Of a DNA stretch of 64,000 nt, positions 7,457-15,578 are shown piece after piece. The notes beneath the pieces are model-generated. The model did no database searches. It was not told the DNA's origin and worked only from the letters and a program-made list of their open reading frames with translations. The stretch is from UBA4416 sp040389965. Lineage in GTDB: Bacteria; Bacteroidota; Bacteroidia; B-17B0; Aurantibacillaceae. How positions within the stretch are numbered: position 1 is the stretch's first letter; each line of letters begins with the position of its first letter. The stretch lies in contig JAZJZF010000019.1 in NCBI GenBank assembly GCA_040389965.1, forward strand, positions 6,120 through 70,119, read 5' to 3'. A program made the position numbers and the translations under genes.

Positions 7457-9949
7457 AAATTTACTACACTCATTATTTATTTTCATAAAATAAATTCCAT
7501 TTGATAAATGGGACAATTCTACTTTGTTTTCTCCTTTTATCAGGTTAAGTGATTCAACTTGTTTTCCCATATTGTCATAAATAACAGCAGTTGAACTATT
7601 GTCTGTTTTTACATTTATTTTTCCGTCTGATGGATTAGGGTAGAGCATAAAAGAGGTTTCGGATCCTTTAAAATCAGGCATTCCTGTAGGAGTGGTGGTG
7701 GTTGTAGTTGTTGTACCCATTTTCATTCCGTTTCCGAAACTGGTAACCCACATTTGACTTTTGTTGTAAGGATTAAAAAATACGCGTTCAGGTTGTTGAA
7801 ACGGATAATTTGGTACCATTGAAAAAGTTGGAGTAGTTGCATTAATATTATGAGAGATCCATAGGCCTTGGGTTTCAGTAGTTAAGTAAATTTCATCCGC
7901 ATTTAAAGGATTAAACGTCATGGAGGTTGCACGGTCGATGGTAGTGCCTGTTAGCTTTGTCCATGAAGTTCCTCTGTTAGTTGTTTTATATAGTCCGCCA
8001 AGGCCGTTGGCTGCTCCGCCCCAGCCGCTGAATACGCAGGTGTACCAGGTGTTTTGAGTGAGGTCGTTAGGATCTATTACAATATCTTTTGTCCAGTACT
8101 GCATTCCCGGATCAGAAATATCGGTCCATGTGCCACCGGTGGGATTGTAAATAAATACACCTGAACTTGCTGTAAAATTGGTGGTTCTGCGTCCCGAATA
8201 GGTGCATACCATTTTACCGTCGTTCAACACCACAATACTTGCCGGATGCTTTTCTGTGCGGGGTGGATTAGGAAGCAATGTCCATGTTGAAGATGCCAGG
8301 AGATTTAAATTGTTGGTCATATAAATGCCGCCAACGCCTGATCCGCCGCTATAATGAATCACACTGGCATAGGCAATGTTAGGATTGTTTGGATCGAGTG
8401 CCAGCCAAAAAACGGGATGGTTAAACGTATGCAGATTTTGCCAGCTTGAACCATTATTAGTTGAGTATATTATTTTTCCGTTAGCATCTGCGGCGTCTAA
8501 TTGTGCATCAGCTAAGCGGGTACTCTGGTACATATCATGAATATTTGATGTAGCCGCAAATAGCGTTCCTGTACTGGGATGTTTTGCCACGCGATAGGTA
8601 GAATTAGCAGTGTTTCCGGTGTAATTAAACGACCATGAATTTCCGGCATCTGTACTTCTAATGCCTCTTATATCCGAAAAGCAAGACCAGATATTATTTG
8701 TATCGATCCATTGGATCTGCCAGCAGGTAGTATTTTCCAGTCCTATACTCTGATAGCTGGCATTAGGAGGTGTTACAGCGTTAGCAGCATGCTGTCCGCC
8801 GGTATTTACATAAGCCTGTTGCCATAACGTGCCGCCGTTGGATGTTTTATGTACAAAGCCAAGATCTCCAAAAATGACTGAGTTCGCATTGTTTGGTGCA
8901 ACAGAAATAGCAAAAGGACATTCTCCATAACTCCAACCTCTGTCACCACCTTGCCCGCTCCAGCCTGTATTAATATTTGCATTACTTGTTTTATTAAAGG
9001 TATGATTCCAACCTGCTCCCGCATTGATTGTTTTCAAGATAATAGGTTCGGAGTTTGAATTACTGCCGGCAAGGTAAGCTGTACTGATATCGTTATTAGC
9101 CATTCCTACAAACATAGGATAGTCGGTACCTACAGTAATACCACTCATTTTAGAAACCCAGTTTCCTGAACCGTAATCAACGGCATAAACCCCTTTCATA
9201 AAACCATAATAATCCGATCCTACTAATCCCGGATAAATATCGGCAGGATCGGCTGTGAGGCAAAAGAAACGCGTTACTCCACCTGCTTTTGCGCTGGCAA
9301 AAGACCAGATTTTTTCGGCCACGGGAATCCCTGTGATAGTTGCGGTTGACCAGGTAGAACCCCCATTGACAGATACTAAAACGCCATCGTTGGTGCCTAT
9401 GTAAATGGTATTTCCATCAAAGAATACGCCGCCAACAGTGTTTCCAGAACCTGTAGAAGCGGTATGAATATTAGTGAAGGTCGTACCACCATTGCCCGAA
9501 AAATAAATCTCTCCATAATAAGAAATGATGACACGGTTTGGGTTGTTATAATCTGCATCAATACTAAATGTTTCTTCGGAGTTATCTGGATTACCTGCTA
9601 ATGCAGTCCATGTAAGACCATTGTCGGTACTTTTCATTGGTACAATCATATCATTAGCGTAGCTAATTGTATATAACAAACCTGTAGTGGCAGTGTAACA
9701 TACTTTAGAATTATGTCCTGCAATAATCTGTTTGAAATGAACCTGCGAATAGGTTAATCCAAAATCAGTTGTGTGAAACAATTCTCCCATATCGCAGGCA
9801 ACATAGTATTCATTATTATTTGCAGGATTTATAGATAATGCAAATAAAGCGCCACCCCCGCCAATGCCCTTTGATGTAAAAGAAGCCGGTTGTGCAGTTA
9901 ATAAAATGGAGTTAAAAATGATGGCTAGTGTAAGTAGTCTTTTTTTCAT
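7442..9949 (-). CDS. T9SS type A secreted BNR/sialidase-like beta-propeller protein
   Basis: A protein of 835 residues with a Sec signal peptide ending near QPASF. A long region of BNR/VPS10-type repeats follows (patterns such as STNNGSSWQNL, TTNRGTSWTKL and STDAGNSWSF), which form beta-propellers as in sialidases, GH74 xyloglucanases and photosynthesis-factor-like proteins. A poly-threonine linker of eight Thr then leads into a C-terminal type A sorting domain (about 765-835, LYPNPSDGKINV.. to NGIYFMKIN). It is therefore exported by T9SS and probably bound to the surface or released. The WSGQGGDRGWSYGE segment and propeller length resemble GH74-like proteins, but I cannot place catalytic aspartates, so enzyme activity is open. 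It appears monocistronic. Confidence 0.85.
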   Translation of the reverse strand: MKKRLLTLAIIFNSILLTAQPASFTSKGIGGGGALFALSINPANNNEYYVACDMGELFHTTDFGLTYSQVHFKQIIAGHNSKVCYTATTGLLYTISYANDMIVPMKSTDNGLTWTALAGNPDNSEETFSIDADYNNPNRVIISYYGEIYFSGNGGTTFTNIHTASTGSGNTVGGVFFDGNTIYIGTNDGVLVSVNGGSTWSTATITGIPVAEKIWSFASAKAGGVTRFFCLTADPADIYPGLVGSDYYGFMKGVYAVDYGSGNWVSKMSGITVGTDYPMFVGMANNDISTAYLAGSNSNSEPIILKTINAGAGWNHTFNKTSNANINTGWSGQGGDRGWSYGECPFAISVAPNNANSVIFGDLGFVHKTSNGGTLWQQAYVNTGGQHAANAVTPPNASYQSIGLENTTCWQIQWIDTNNIWSCFSDIRGIRSTDAGNSWSFNYTGNTANSTYRVAKHPSTGTLFAATSNIHDMYQSTRLADAQLDAADANGKIIYSTNNGSSWQNLHTFNHPVFWLALDPNNPNIAYASVIHYSGGSGVGGIYMTNNLNLLASSTWTLLPNPPRTEKHPASIVVLNDGKMVCTYSGRRTTNFTASSGVFIYNPTGGTWTDISDPGMQYWTKDIVIDPNDLTQNTWYTCVFSGWGGAANGLGGLYKTTNRGTSWTKLTGTTIDRATSMTFNPLNADEIYLTTETQGLWISHNINATTPTFSMVPNYPFQQPERVFFNPYNKSQMWVTSFGNGMKMGTTTTTTTTPTGMPDFKGSETSFMLYPNPSDGKINVKTDNSSTAVIYDNMGKQVESLNLIKGENKVELSHLSNGIYFMKINNECSKFMVQH

Positions 9950-10044
9950 AGCGAAGTGTTTTAGTGGTAAGACTTAAGGCGATGGAGTGTACTATAACTA
10001 TTTATAAAGATAATTAAATCTTTACTATAAAAACTTATATTCCC

Positions 10045-10052
10045 TATATTTG
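10045..10052 (+). promoter_or_regulatory. Bacteroidota -7 element (TATATTTG)
   Basis: An exact TAnnTTTG match ends only 9 nt before the ATG at 10062. The serine hydrolase mRNA would have almost no leader. Confidence 0.65.
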
Positions 10053-10061
10053 TAAGGCTTT

Positions 10062-11285
10062 ATGACACCTTTCTATAAAATAAATTTAAATCAATTTAAA
10101 TGGAAAACAGTTTTTCTGTTGGCCATGATTTTGATATGTAAAAGTGTTATTTCACAAACTGTTTTTTCTTTTGATTCTATTTTAAATTCGAAACCATTGC
10201 TAAAGCAAGTGGCTGAAAATTATAAAAAATACAGGTTGCAAATTATTTATACACAGATAAAAAGAGATGCAGCCGGCAAGCCAACTTTTAAAAATTATGT
10301 ATTTCATGTAGATTCTACCAATTACTTTTATTGCGCCAGCCTTGTAAAATTGCCTTGTTCGATTGTAGCCTTAGAAAAAATAAATGAATTAAAGTTAAAC
10401 AAGGATGATATCATGTTTACCGATAGTGCCAATGCCTGCCAGCATTCTGTAAAAACAGATACGAGCTCTGTAAACGGTTATCCAAGTGTTGCACAATATA
10501 TTAAACGTATGTTTTTGGTAAGTGATAATTTTGCTTACGGACGTGTTTACGAGTTTTTAGGTGTAGATTATTTGCATGACCGTTTGAGTGAATTAGGATA
10601 TAAAAATATGCGTATTGTTCATAGGTTTGATGGCGGTTGTAAAGGAGATGGGAATTTAATAACCAACCCCGTATCCTTTTATAATAAAGAGATGAAACTT
10701 CTGTATCAGCAGAAACAGGGCTTGCCAATGCGTTCTTATGCAAATGCGATAGGCACATTTAAAGTGGGAAGAGCCTATTACAATGCGCAGAATAAAAAAG
10801 TAAATGAGCCTAAAGATTTTACACACATGAATTATATTTCATTGCAAAATATTCATGGATTGTTACAGCGATTAGTATTTAATGATTTTTATCCGGCTGT
10901 TCAGCAATATCATCTTACTAAGAACGATCGCGATTTTCTGATACAGTATTTAACCTTATTGCCAAGAGAAAGCAGCCATCCGTCTTATAATAAATCTTTT
11001 TATGATAGCTATAAAAAATATTTTATGTATGGCGACAGTAAACAACCTATTACGGATAAAGACCTTAAAATAACCAATATTGTTGGTCAGTCTTATGGCT
11101 TTATGGTAGACTGCGCTTATATCCATAATGATAAACTAAAAGTAGAATTTATGCTAAGTGCCGCGATCTACGCTAACGAAGACGAAATTATAAATGATGG
11201 GAAGTATGAATATAACGCTCTTGCTTTGCCTTTTTTAGCAGAGCTGGGGCGGCAGATTTATAAATATGAATTGAATAAAAAATAA
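10062..11285 (+). CDS. Serine hydrolase of the class A beta-lactamase/PBP fold
   Basis: A protein of 407 residues with a signal peptide (hydrophobic stretch about 16-31). It carries an SxxK nucleophile motif, S93-L-V-K96, and the second motif SDN at 154-156, with the spacing seen in class A beta-lactamases. I find no ExxLN deacylation motif after SDN, and the usual KTG strand is replaced by a VGQSYG segment near residue 348. It is therefore more likely a periplasmic serine peptidase or hydrolase of this fold than a working beta-lactamase. HRFDGGCKGDGN in the omega-loop region is distinctive. The promoter lies just ahead of the start. Substrate unknown. Confidence 0.78.
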   Translation: MTPFYKINLNQFKWKTVFLLAMILICKSVISQTVFSFDSILNSKPLLKQVAENYKKYRLQIIYTQIKRDAAGKPTFKNYVFHVDSTNYFYCASLVKLPCSIVALEKINELKLNKDDIMFTDSANACQHSVKTDTSSVNGYPSVAQYIKRMFLVSDNFAYGRVYEFLGVDYLHDRLSELGYKNMRIVHRFDGGCKGDGNLITNPVSFYNKEMKLLYQQKQGLPMRSYANAIGTFKVGRAYYNAQNKKVNEPKDFTHMNYISLQNIHGLLQRLVFNDFYPAVQQYHLTKNDRDFLIQYLTLLPRESSHPSYNKSFYDSYKKYFMYGDSKQPITDKDLKITNIVGQSYGFMVDCAYIHNDKLKVEFMLSAAIYANEDEIINDGKYEYNALALPFLAELGRQIYKYELNKK

Positions 11286-11294
11286 CACTTGTTC

Positions 11295-11350
11295 TGTCAG
11301 TTCGAGCGGAGTCGAGAACCGGTACGTGTCTCAACTCTGCTCAACGAGAT
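11295..11350. repeat. REP-like inverted repeat, decayed copy
   Basis: The left arm (11295-11318) is identical over 24 bp to the left arm of the copy at 1006. The right arm (about 11328-11350) is only partly conserved. It lies between the serine hydrolase gene and the helicase gene. An upstream in-frame start for the helicase at 11289 would lie beside this repeat and translate it. Confidence 0.8.
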
Positions 11351-11369
11351 GAACGTTAGGGAAAATTTT

Positions 11370-13307
11370 ATGAGTAAAAGTATTGATAGACTAAAACACC
11401 TTAAAGAATTATTGATCATTGAGCGGGAAGAAGATTTCTATCAATACAAAGAACAATTTTTAAGAGCAACCATCGAACAGCGCAAAAAGAATGGTGCCAC
11501 CTGGTATCCTATTCAGATCTTATCTAACGAAATAGGTTATGCCGATTATGTGCACCTGGAAGTAGAGCGTACCAATAACATGGATGCACCGCACCAGTTT
11601 AGCGCAGGAAAAAATATTAGCCTGTTCTCTAATAAAAATCCTGACGAAGTGCAGGAAATAACCGGAACGATTAAGCAATCGGGTAAGAATAAATTAAAAA
11701 TCATTATGCATACCGATGAGCTTCCTGATTGGGCTTACGACGGTAAATTGGGAGTTAATATTCAGTTTGATGATAACAGTTACACTGAAATGCAAAAAGC
11801 ATTGGATGAAGTCATTGGTGCAAGAAATAATAGGGTAGCAGAGCTCAGGGAGATCATTGAAGGAAATGAGGTTCCCACTTTTGAAAAAATTGATGACTCT
11901 ATATTGATCCCGCAATTAAATTTATCGCAGAACAGGGCAGTAAGGCATATTTTATCGGCTAACGATATTGCTGTTGTTCATGGCCCTCCCGGGACAGGAA
12001 AAACCACTACCATTGTGCAGGCTATCCGTTTGGTTTTACAAAGTGAAAAACAAATTTTAGTGAGCGCTCCTACTAATACGGCTGTTGACCTGATCACTGA
12101 AAAGTTAATAGAGCAGGGGATTAATGTGTTGCGGGTTGGCCATCCGGCAAGGGTTTCGGAAGATCTTTTAAAAACCACCATCGACGGACAGGTACAAAAC
12201 CACGAAAATTATAAGGATATTAAAAACCTGCGACGCAACGCAGAAGAATACTTTAGAATGGCAGGAAAATATAAACGTGCTTTTGGGAAAGAAGATGCGA
12301 AGCAACGTGCGTTATATTATACAGAGGCTAAAAATTGCATAAAAGAATCTCGTTTACTGGAAGATTATATTGTTAATTCATTGTTTGATAATGCGCAGGT
12401 TATTTGCTGTACGCCTGTTGCATCTACACACCGCTCGCTCGCCCGAAAAATATTTAATACCTTGTTTTTTGATGAAGCTTCACAGGCATTGGAAGCCATT
12501 TCCTGGTTGCCTTTATTAAAATGCAGAAGAGCTATTTTTAGTGGAGATCATTTTCAGTTGCCTCCGGTAGTTAAAAGTATTCAGGCCAAGAAAGAAGGTT
12601 TGGATAAAACCATGTTGGACAGGCTTACAAAATATGAAAATGTATCGTCTTTGCTAACGCGCCAATACCGCATGCACCAGCGGATCATGGAGTTTAGCAA
12701 TACTTATTTTTATAATAATGAACTGGAAGCTGATGCCACGGTAAAAGATGCTTTATTAAGTTCAAACGAAGACAGTGATCTTTTATTTAAGCCTATTGAG
12801 TTGATAGATACAGCGGGCTGTGGCTTCGAAGAATTGCAAAATCCTGAAACGCTTAGTTTGTCAAATACGGGAGAAGCAGATCTGTTGTTTAAGCACCTTG
12901 AACTTTTATTACAGCAGTATAGTTATTCTGAACCTTCGCCCTTGATCAGTGTTGGGATCATATCGCCCTATAAAGAACAAATAGAATTACTAAAAGAAAA
13001 ACTTTCTGCCTTTGATTATTCGGCTTATCCGGTAAATGAACTGGCCGTTAAAACCATTGATGGTTTCCAGGGCGAAGAACGTGATGTCATTTATATTTCT
13101 TTGGTACGAAGCAATCCTAACTCTGAAATTGGATTTTTATCAGATATACGCCGTATGAATGTGGCTTTAACAAGAGCAAAGAAAAAGCTGGTGGTTATTA
13201 TGGATACGGCTACTGTAGGAAATCATCCATTCTATAAAGCGTTTATAGAATACTGCGAGTCGTATCATTTTTATAACTCAGCCTGGGAATATAGTTACGA
13301 AGTATAA
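11370..13307 (+). CDS. UPF1/IGHMBP2-like superfamily 1 DNA/RNA helicase
   Basis: A protein of 645 residues from the ATG at 11370. I prefer this start because the longer frame begins in a REP-like repeat and translates it. An N-terminal beta-barrel-like region is followed by an SF1 helicase core. Walker A is GPPGTGKTT (about 205-213), Walker B is FFDEAS, motif IV has RQYRMH, and motifs V-VI include TIDGFQGEERDV and NVALTRAKKKL. It matches the IGHMBP2/Dna2/NAM7 group of 5'-3' helicases, which are common in Bacteroidota, where their exact job is unclear. The stop codon is 7 nt before the mnmD start, so the two are probably co-transcribed. Confidence 0.9.
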   Translation: MSKSIDRLKHLKELLIIEREEDFYQYKEQFLRATIEQRKKNGATWYPIQILSNEIGYADYVHLEVERTNNMDAPHQFSAGKNISLFSNKNPDEVQEITGTIKQSGKNKLKIIMHTDELPDWAYDGKLGVNIQFDDNSYTEMQKALDEVIGARNNRVAELREIIEGNEVPTFEKIDDSILIPQLNLSQNRAVRHILSANDIAVVHGPPGTGKTTTIVQAIRLVLQSEKQILVSAPTNTAVDLITEKLIEQGINVLRVGHPARVSEDLLKTTIDGQVQNHENYKDIKNLRRNAEEYFRMAGKYKRAFGKEDAKQRALYYTEAKNCIKESRLLEDYIVNSLFDNAQVICCTPVASTHRSLARKIFNTLFFDEASQALEAISWLPLLKCRRAIFSGDHFQLPPVVKSIQAKKEGLDKTMLDRLTKYENVSSLLTRQYRMHQRIMEFSNTYFYNNELEADATVKDALLSSNEDSDLLFKPIELIDTAGCGFEELQNPETLSLSNTGEADLLFKHLELLLQQYSYSEPSPLISVGIISPYKEQIELLKEKLSAFDYSAYPVNELAVKTIDGFQGEERDVIYISLVRSNPNSEIGFLSDIRRMNVALTRAKKKLVVIMDTATVGNHPFYKAFIEYCESYHFYNSAWEYSYEV

Positions 13308-13314
13308 TTTATTT

Positions 13315-14007
13315 TTGATATTGAAAGCTGCGCAACATATCGTAAAGCTTATAGCTACAGAAGATGGCTCACATACATTTAGGAGTGATCAGTTTCAGAC
13401 AACGTTTCATTCGGTACATGGCGCTATCGAAGAAAGTAAACATGTATTTATTCAAAATGGTTTACTTAATTTTTTAAACACGCATCCTAAAAAGGAAGTA
13501 CATATCCTGGAAATAGGCTTTGGTACAGGACTTAATGCTTACCTCACGTTTTTAGAGTCACAGAAACAATCTGTTGTTGTTCATTATCACGCGGTTGAAT
13601 TGTATCCAATTAGCACGGAAGATGCGAAGCGTTTAAATTATGCTCAGGTAAATGATAGCTTGTATCATGCAAGTTTTTTACAAATGCATCTGCAGGAATG
13701 GAATATACAGTCTGTTATATCTTCTGAGTTTAACCTGACTAAGCATTTGATAAAAGCGGAAGATTATCATACGACTCAAACTTTTGATCTTATTTATTTT
13801 GATGCCTTCTCTCCGAAGGAGCAGCCGGAACTGTGGACTGAAGAGGTGTTTCGAAGGATGCATGGTTTGTTAAATGAAAAAGGCTCGTTAGTTACTTATT
13901 GCGCCCAGGGGCAAATGAAACGAAACCTGAAAGCTGCAGGCTTTGTGGTAAAAGCATTGCAAGGTTTTGGAAACAAAAGAGAAATGACAAGGGCGGAGAA
14001 AATCTAA
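13315..14007 (+). CDS. mnmD: tRNA 5-methylaminomethyl-2-thiouridine methyltransferase (MnmD)
   Basis: A protein of 230 residues matching the stand-alone MnmD methyltransferase (DUF752 group). It uses SAM to methylate the aminomethyl group of 5-aminomethyl-2-thiouridine at the tRNA wobble position, completing mnm5s2U. Seen here are SHTF..SVHGAIEES near the N-terminus, the SAM-binding motif EIGFGTGLNAY (66-76) and the family signature YFDAFSPKEQPELW (161-174). The C-terminus ends in FGNKREMTRAEK as in other members. E. coli fuses this domain to MnmC oxidase; here it is alone, as in many Bacteroidota. No ATG is available, and TTG at 13315 or 13321 is the start. Confidence 0.9.
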   Translation: MILKAAQHIVKLIATEDGSHTFRSDQFQTTFHSVHGAIEESKHVFIQNGLLNFLNTHPKKEVHILEIGFGTGLNAYLTFLESQKQSVVVHYHAVELYPISTEDAKRLNYAQVNDSLYHASFLQMHLQEWNIQSVISSEFNLTKHLIKAEDYHTTQTFDLIYFDAFSPKEQPELWTEEVFRRMHGLLNEKGSLVTYCAQGQMKRNLKAAGFVVKALQGFGNKREMTRAEKI

Positions 14008-14042
14008 AGGGATGTCCGCGCACTCTCGAAGCCTCGCTTATC

Positions 14043-14621
14043 TTACAATCTTACTGAACTCTTTACAATTCCTTTCTTTTCAGACAAAGAAACATGAAGC
14101 TCATTCCATAGTTCAATAGAATGGTAATAACGATAAGCTAATTGATTAAATTCGGGATAACGTTCGCTTAAACCTTTTCTGAACGACTTATAAATAGTCA
14201 CTTTATTATTTTTGGAAGGTACGATTCCGAACTCTTTATGCGGTATTTCCACATCGCCGAATTTCTCGAACAAGAGCGCTAAAATGCGTTTTGGTCCGTT
14301 AATATAATACTTACCAGATTTTAAGCCACGGATCAAAATGCCACCGTAGCTTACAAAATTATCTTCTTCTGTAATATATCCTAATGAAATATCTAAGCCT
14401 TGTAAATGAAAACGCCATTTACCACTGTTGTAACTATGTTTGTGGGTATACTTATCGGGATGGGTTGCCTTATCGAAATAGTAAAATTCTATTTCCGTAA
14501 AGGTATATAAGATGCCCTGAAGATTTAATTGGGAATGGTTTATAAGTTCCTCTGCGATCCTGTCAAAAGAGGCACCGACCGTTTTTGCATTTTTTTGGTT
14601 AATGGTTAAATCTAATGGCAT
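14043..14621 (-). CDS. Conserved hypothetical protein
   Basis: A soluble protein of 192 residues with no signal peptide or membrane helix. It contains FTEIEFYYFD near residue 46 and two histidines shortly after (KYTHKHS). GGILIRGL follows near residue 92, and YKSFRKGLSERYPEF near 150. The pattern is mixed alpha/beta with many aromatic residues. I do not recognise a named family, and no catalytic motif is certain. It sits 15 nt downstream of era on the same strand, so it may be co-transcribed with it, and it converges on mnmD. Function is not assigned. Confidence 0.6.
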   Translation of the reverse strand: MPLDLTINQKNAKTVGASFDRIAEELINHSQLNLQGILYTFTEIEFYYFDKATHPDKYTHKHSYNSGKWRFHLQGLDISLGYITEEDNFVSYGGILIRGLKSGKYYINGPKRILALLFEKFGDVEIPHKEFGIVPSKNNKVTIYKSFRKGLSERYPEFNQLAYRYYHSIELWNELHVSLSEKKGIVKSSVRL

Positions 14622-14636
14622 AGATTAATTTACTCA

Positions 14637-15521
14637 TTAATATCCAAAGTGTTTTAAGTTGGCATCGTTGTTTCGCCAGTCTTTTGCCACTTTTACAAAT
14701 AATTCTAAAAATATTTTTTTGCCGAAAAATGTTTCTGCATCTAATCGTGCCTTGGTACCAACCTTTTTAAGCGCTTCGCCCTGGTGGCCAATAATAATTC
14801 CTTTCTGGCTATCGCGTTCTACTAAAATATCCGCCTGAATCCTGATGATTTTTTCCTCGTCTTTAAACGAATTCACAATCACTTCTACACTGTAAGGAAT
14901 TTCTTTTTTGTACTGTAATAATATTTTTTCACGAATAATTTCTGACACGAAAAATTTTTCGGGTTTATCCGTTAAGGTGTCTTTATCATAAAAGGCTTCT
15001 CCTACAGGCAATAGCTGAGTAATGCGGTACATCACGTTTTCGAGGTTAAACTTCTTTAAAGCGGAAATAGGAATGATCTCAGCATTAGGTAGTTTTTCTT
15101 TCCACTCTGCCAATTTGGTATCCAATACTTCCTGAGTAGCCATATCAATCTTATTTAACAAAAGCAATACAGGTGTAGACGTCGCTTTTAATTTTTCGAG
15201 ATAGCTTTCTTCTAAAACAATATCATCGTAAATATCTGTGATCAATAAAAACACATCGGCATCGCTGAACGCGGAAATCACAAACTCCATCATTTTTTCC
15301 TGGAGCTTATAATTAGGTTTTAAAATACCCGGAGTGTCCGAAAAAACCATTTGGTAATCATCTCCACTCACAATCCCCATAATACGATGACGGGTAGTTT
15401 GGGCTTTGGAAGTAATAATGCTAAGCTTTTCGCCAACCAACGCATTTAATAAGGTTGATTTACCAACGTTAGGGCAGCCTATGATGCTAACAAAACCGGA
15501 TTTATGTGGGGTAACAGACAT
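14637..15521 (-). CDS. era: GTPase Era
   Basis: A full-length Era of 294 residues. Era binds GTP and the 3' end of 16S rRNA and is needed for small-subunit maturation. The GTPase domain has G1 GCPNVGKST (15-23), switch residues TTRHR (42-46), G3 DTPG (62-65), G4 NKID (123-126) and G5 ISALK near 157. The C-terminal KH domain carries GIIIGHQGEALKKVG near 240-254, the RNA-binding loop. ATG start. A hypothetical gene follows closely, and a patatin-like gene lies upstream on the same strand, 57 nt away. No oddities. Confidence 0.97.
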   Translation of the reverse strand: MSVTPHKSGFVSIIGCPNVGKSTLLNALVGEKLSIITSKAQTTRHRIMGIVSGDDYQMVFSDTPGILKPNYKLQEKMMEFVISAFSDADVFLLITDIYDDIVLEESYLEKLKATSTPVLLLLNKIDMATQEVLDTKLAEWKEKLPNAEIIPISALKKFNLENVMYRITQLLPVGEAFYDKDTLTDKPEKFFVSEIIREKILLQYKKEIPYSVEVIVNSFKDEEKIIRIQADILVERDSQKGIIIGHQGEALKKVGTKARLDAETFFGKKIFLELFVKVAKDWRNNDANLKHFGY

Positions 15522-15578
15522 ACAATTATTTTATTGCAAAAATACGAATAATAAAATAAATGCCCGGAGAGGCTGTTT

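Noticed and set aside
10062..11285. Beta-lactamase resistance gene
   Set aside because: SxxK and SDN are present, but the deacylation Glu and KTG motifs are not, so a resistance role is not supported.
11289..11369. N-terminal extension of the helicase
   Set aside because: It encodes the same repeat peptide as the REP copy near 1006, so the real start is the ATG at 11370.
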